From NCBI RefSeq assembly GCF_015550595.1, contig NZ_JADNBB010000005.1, positions 62,001-126,000 on the forward strand: a DNA stretch of 64,000 nucleotides, given 5' to 3'. Positions 61,744 through 64,000 of this stretch are shown in pieces (position 1 is the first letter of the stretch; every line of letters starts with the position of its first letter). A model generated the notes under the pieces. The model saw nothing but the letters and a program-made list of their open reading frames with translations, did not search any database and was not told where the DNA came from. The stretch comes from Parabacteroides goldsteinii. GTDB taxonomy: Bacteria; Bacteroidota; Bacteroidia; Bacteroidales; Tannerellaceae. The translations under genes and the position numbers were made by a program.

Positions 61744-62991
61744 ATGGCAAAGATAAAACCTTTTAAAGGCATCCGTCCGCCGAAAGATTTAATAAAAGAA
61801 GTCGCTTCGCGCCCTTATGATGTGTTGAATTCTGAAGAAGCACGCGAAGAAGCAAAAGGAAACGAAAAGTCATTATATCATATTATTAAGCCGGAAATAG
61901 ATTTTCCGGTAGGAACAGACGAACATGATCCGGCTGTTTATGAAAAGGCTGCTGAAAACTTCCGGTTGTTTCAGGAGAAAGGCTGGTTGGTTCAGGATCA
62001 GAAGGAACAATATTATGTATATGCACAGACTATGAACGGACGTACACAGTATGGTCTGGTTGTATGTGCTTATGTCGATGATTATCTGCGAGGTAACATC
62101 AAAAAACATGAATTGACCCGTCGTGATAAAGAAGAAGACCGTATGAAGCATGTTCGTGTGAACAATGCCAATATCGAACCGGTATTTTTTGCTTATCCTG
62201 ACAATCCCGAACTGGATGCTATCGTAAAGAAATATACGGCGAATGCTCCGGAATATGATTTCGTGGCAGAGTTGGATGGATTTGGCCATACTTTCTGGAT
62301 CATTGACGAAGATAAAGATATTGCTCGTATCACCGAGTTATTTGAAGCGATGCCCTCATTGTATATAGCTGACGGTCATCACCGTTCGGCAGCGGCAGCT
62401 TTGGTAGGAGCGGAGAAGGCGAAGCAAAATCCGAACCATCGTGGAGATGAAGAATATAACTACTTCATGGCTGTTTGTTTTCCGGCTAATCAGTTGACTA
62501 TTATCGACTATAACCGTGTTGTCAAAGACCTGAACGGACTTACGGAAGAAGAGTTTTTAGCAAAAATAGCTACAAACTTTATAGTAGAAGATAAAGGTAT
62601 GGATATCTATAAACCGGCAGGTTTACACAATTTTTCCCTTTATTTGGGAGATAAATGGTATTCTCTGACAGCTAAACCGGGAACATACAACGACAATGAT
62701 CCGATCGGTGTGCTTGACGTTACAATCTCTTCTAATCTGATTCTGGATGAAGTGCTGGGTATTAAAGACCTGCGCTCTGATAAACGAATTGACTTTGTAG
62801 GTGGTATCCGTGGCTTGGGCGAATTGAAACGTCGTGTAGACAGCGGAGAAATGAAGGTTGCCTTGGCTCTCTATCCCGTTACTATGAAACAATTGATGGA
62901 TATAGCCGATACCGGTAATATCATGCCTCCTAAGACAACCTGGTTCGAACCCAAACTACGTTCGGGACTGGTTATTCATAAATTGGTATAA
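61744..62991 (+). CDS. DUF1015-family protein of the serine operon
   Basis: 415 residues, the usual size. Starts AKIKPFKGIRPPKDLIKEVASRPYDVLNSEEAREEA, contains YADGHHRS-like SLYIADGHHRSAAAALVGAEKA, and ends VYPVTMKQLM-type ALYPVTMKQLMDIADTGNIMPPKTTWFEPKLRSGLVIHKL, all family hallmarks (sometimes called SerB-like or phosphatase-related). It follows serA by 12 bp, and the serC-serA-DUF1015 order recurs in Bacteroidales. A part in serine synthesis is plausible, perhaps the missing phosphoserine phosphatase step; unproven. Confidence 0.93.
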   Translation: MAKIKPFKGIRPPKDLIKEVASRPYDVLNSEEAREEAKGNEKSLYHIIKPEIDFPVGTDEHDPAVYEKAAENFRLFQEKGWLVQDQKEQYYVYAQTMNGRTQYGLVVCAYVDDYLRGNIKKHELTRRDKEEDRMKHVRVNNANIEPVFFAYPDNPELDAIVKKYTANAPEYDFVAELDGFGHTFWIIDEDKDIARITELFEAMPSLYIADGHHRSAAAALVGAEKAKQNPNHRGDEEYNYFMAVCFPANQLTIIDYNRVVKDLNGLTEEEFLAKIATNFIVEDKGMDIYKPAGLHNFSLYLGDKWYSLTAKPGTYNDNDPIGVLDVTISSNLILDEVLGIKDLRSDKRIDFVGGIRGLGELKRRVDSGEMKVALALYPVTMKQLMDIADTGNIMPPKTTWFEPKLRSGLVIHKLV

Positions 62992-63019
62992 GAATAGGTA
63001 ATTTATATTTTATAAATAG

Positions 63020-63066
63020 AAATGCGGATATGCAGGAAATAGCTGACATATCCGCTTTCTTTTATT
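63020..63066. terminator. Bidirectional terminator between DUF1015 and DUF4833 genes
   Basis: GCGGATATG (63024-63032) pairs with CATATCCGC (63047-63055), followed by TTTCTTTTATTTC in the plus direction, between convergent genes. Confidence 0.8.
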
Positions 63067-63583
63067 TCTTTATCCTTTCGGTCACTTTGGTTCCAGTGGC
63101 TGTCGCTGTTCCTTGCAGTTCTACATATTCAACACCTAGCGGATTGCTCGGTTTGGTTTTGACATAGAGCGATTCGAGTTTTGCCTGTTGGTTGTCGATA
63201 GTAGCCAGACAAATATACTTGCCATCCTTCTTGCAAATAGTCAGTACTTTAGCGGGATAAGCACTTAATGTGACTTCTGCTGAATCGTCTTCTGTCGATA
63301 CAAGTTTATATCCGTAAGCCATCTTACGTTGGAAATAACTTAATCCGTTGGTTTCTCCCGGACGTTCTTCGCGGTTCACCCAATAGACATTAAGTGGTGA
63401 TTTGATATTTAGTCTGCCGTTCTCCAGATTAATATCATAGCACACTAAGTTTTTATTGGTACTGCGAGCGATATGAAAAAGCCTTTCTGCAGTTGGATAG
63501 GTGTCTTCATCCGGATTGGCAGCAGAAACAGATGCAGATATCATCAGGCAACAGGATAGGAGAATTATAAGTATATGTTTCAT
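63062..63583 (-). CDS. Secreted DUF4833 protein
   Basis: 173 residues. Signal peptide MKHILIILLSCCLMISASVS, cleaved near SAA. The mature protein holds the DUF4833 core: RLFHIARSTNKNLVCYDINLENGRLNIKSPLNVYWVNREE, LSYFQRKMAYGYKL and LESLYVKTKPSNPLGVEYVELQG. Small periplasmic protein, function unknown. It lies 13 bp after the WbuC-like cupin gene and probably shares its transcript. Confidence 0.85.
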   Translation of the reverse strand: MKHILIILLSCCLMISASVSAANPDEDTYPTAERLFHIARSTNKNLVCYDINLENGRLNIKSPLNVYWVNREERPGETNGLSYFQRKMAYGYKLVSTEDDSAEVTLSAYPAKVLTICKKDGKYICLATIDNQQAKLESLYVKTKPSNPLGVEYVELQGTATATGTKVTERIKK

Positions 63584-63596
63584 ATGTTTTATGATG

Positions 63597-64000
63597 TTAT
63601 ATCTTTATTTGGGATGATAGATAATCCAGATATTCCCTGATACTTTTTTCATCATCCGGTTCCGGACTCCACGGGGCCATGTTTTCCGGACTTAAAGGTG
63701 CGAAGGGACCCGGTTTTACTTCATAAACGACTGTGCCCGACTCCAGAACAAGCAGGCAATGCCATATACCCGGAGCGATCTCCGCACCGTATGATCCGGC
63801 CTTCGGATCGAGTAGCAGCTTTTCGGTAATATTTCCCTTTTCGTCAAAAAGGAAAAGCATCGCTTTGCCACGGAGAAGCAGGAATATTTCATCCTTATTA
63901 GGGTTGAGATGACGATGCGGGCGAATATAGGTTTCCGGTTCCATTGCGTTTAACAGTCGGTTGACCGGATCGTCCAGTTTTTCATGAAAATTGTAATTCA
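63597..64000 (-). CDS. WbuC-family cupin, 5' end beyond the window
   Basis: The frame is open to the last base, and upstream of the first visible Met (63944) it continues as NYNFHEKLDDPVNRLLNA, the normal WbuC N-terminal part, so the gene is cut by the window edge rather than starting at that Met. Cupin motifs: YIRPHRHLNPNKDEIFLLLRGKAMLFLFDEKG and GIWHCLLVLESGTVVYEVKPG, with metal-binding histidines. Family members are linked to surface polysaccharide genes; no such genes are visible here. Confidence 0.85.
   Translation of the reverse strand, partial: NYNFHEKLDDPVNRLLNAMEPETYIRPHRHLNPNKDEIFLLLRGKAMLFLFDEKGNITEKLLLDPKAGSYGAEIAPGIWHCLLVLESGTVVYEVKPGPFAPLSPENMAPWSPEPDDEKSIREYLDYLSSQIKI

Noticed and set aside
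63597-63944. Met at 63944 as the start of the WbuC-like gene
   Set aside because: The frame continues upstream to the window edge with family-like residues, so the real start lies outside the window.

Overview
The window looks like chromosome of a gut Bacteroidales, most likely Parabacteroides. The signs are four SusC/SusD outer-membrane pairs, lipoproteins with acidic surface-export signals, promoters of the Bacteroidetes type (-7 box TAnnTTTG, often TACCTTTG or TATCTTTG), a GSI-type glutamine synthetase, a Lys-type SerA, and a three-gene steroid/bile-acid reductase cluster like the one I recall from Parabacteroides merdae. The genus is an inference; no rRNA is present.

Layout. 0-3 kb: end of a TonB receptor, a surface lipoprotein and a MORN-repeat protein, then about 0.9 kb of palindromic repeats. 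3.9-5.7 kb: Hsp15-like S4 protein, pth and ribosomal protein L25. 5.8-16.5 kb: ten minus-strand genes in a row: TetR regulator, TolC, adaptor and RND pump, then a PII-like protein, a small membrane protein, an OmpR-type response regulator, a steroid 5-alpha-reductase, an old-yellow-enzyme flavoprotein and a short-chain dehydrogenase. 16.7-29.9 kb: housekeeping and stress genes, including AraC, HdeD-like, AI-2E exporter family, a broken tetR with intact operator-like palindromes, methionine aminopeptidase, tRNA-Trp, glnA, a five-gene Spx/cupin/UDG operon, MgtC, NhaD, tRNA-Gly, argB and a DUF1080 protein. 30.0-30.25 kb: a likely small RNA. 30.3-35.0 kb: ABC ATPase, DUF6057 protein and a PD40 lipoprotein with a heme-binding CXXCH motif.

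35.1-58.1 kb is the most striking region: a SusC/SusD shufflon. One complete SusC/SusD pair lies on the minus strand behind the only promoter and signal peptide. Facing it on the plus strand are three SusC/SusD pairs whose SusC genes all lack the signal peptide and start of the N-terminal domain. All four SusC genes share a 20-bp core (AGTTCTGCAAAGACTYTGGT), in the same reading frame, exactly where the silent genes begin. The head gene and the silent genes are in inverted orientation, each pair has its own terminator-like hairpin, and a tyrosine recombinase closes the locus. Inversion between the head-gene core and a silent core would join the promoter and signal peptide to another receptor. 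An ATPase gene with its own promoter sits between cassettes 1 and 2.

58.3-64 kb: rarA, the serC-serA-DUF1015 operon, a DUF4833 protein and a WbuC-family cupin cut by the window edge. All family names come from reading the sequence and from memory; no searches were run.
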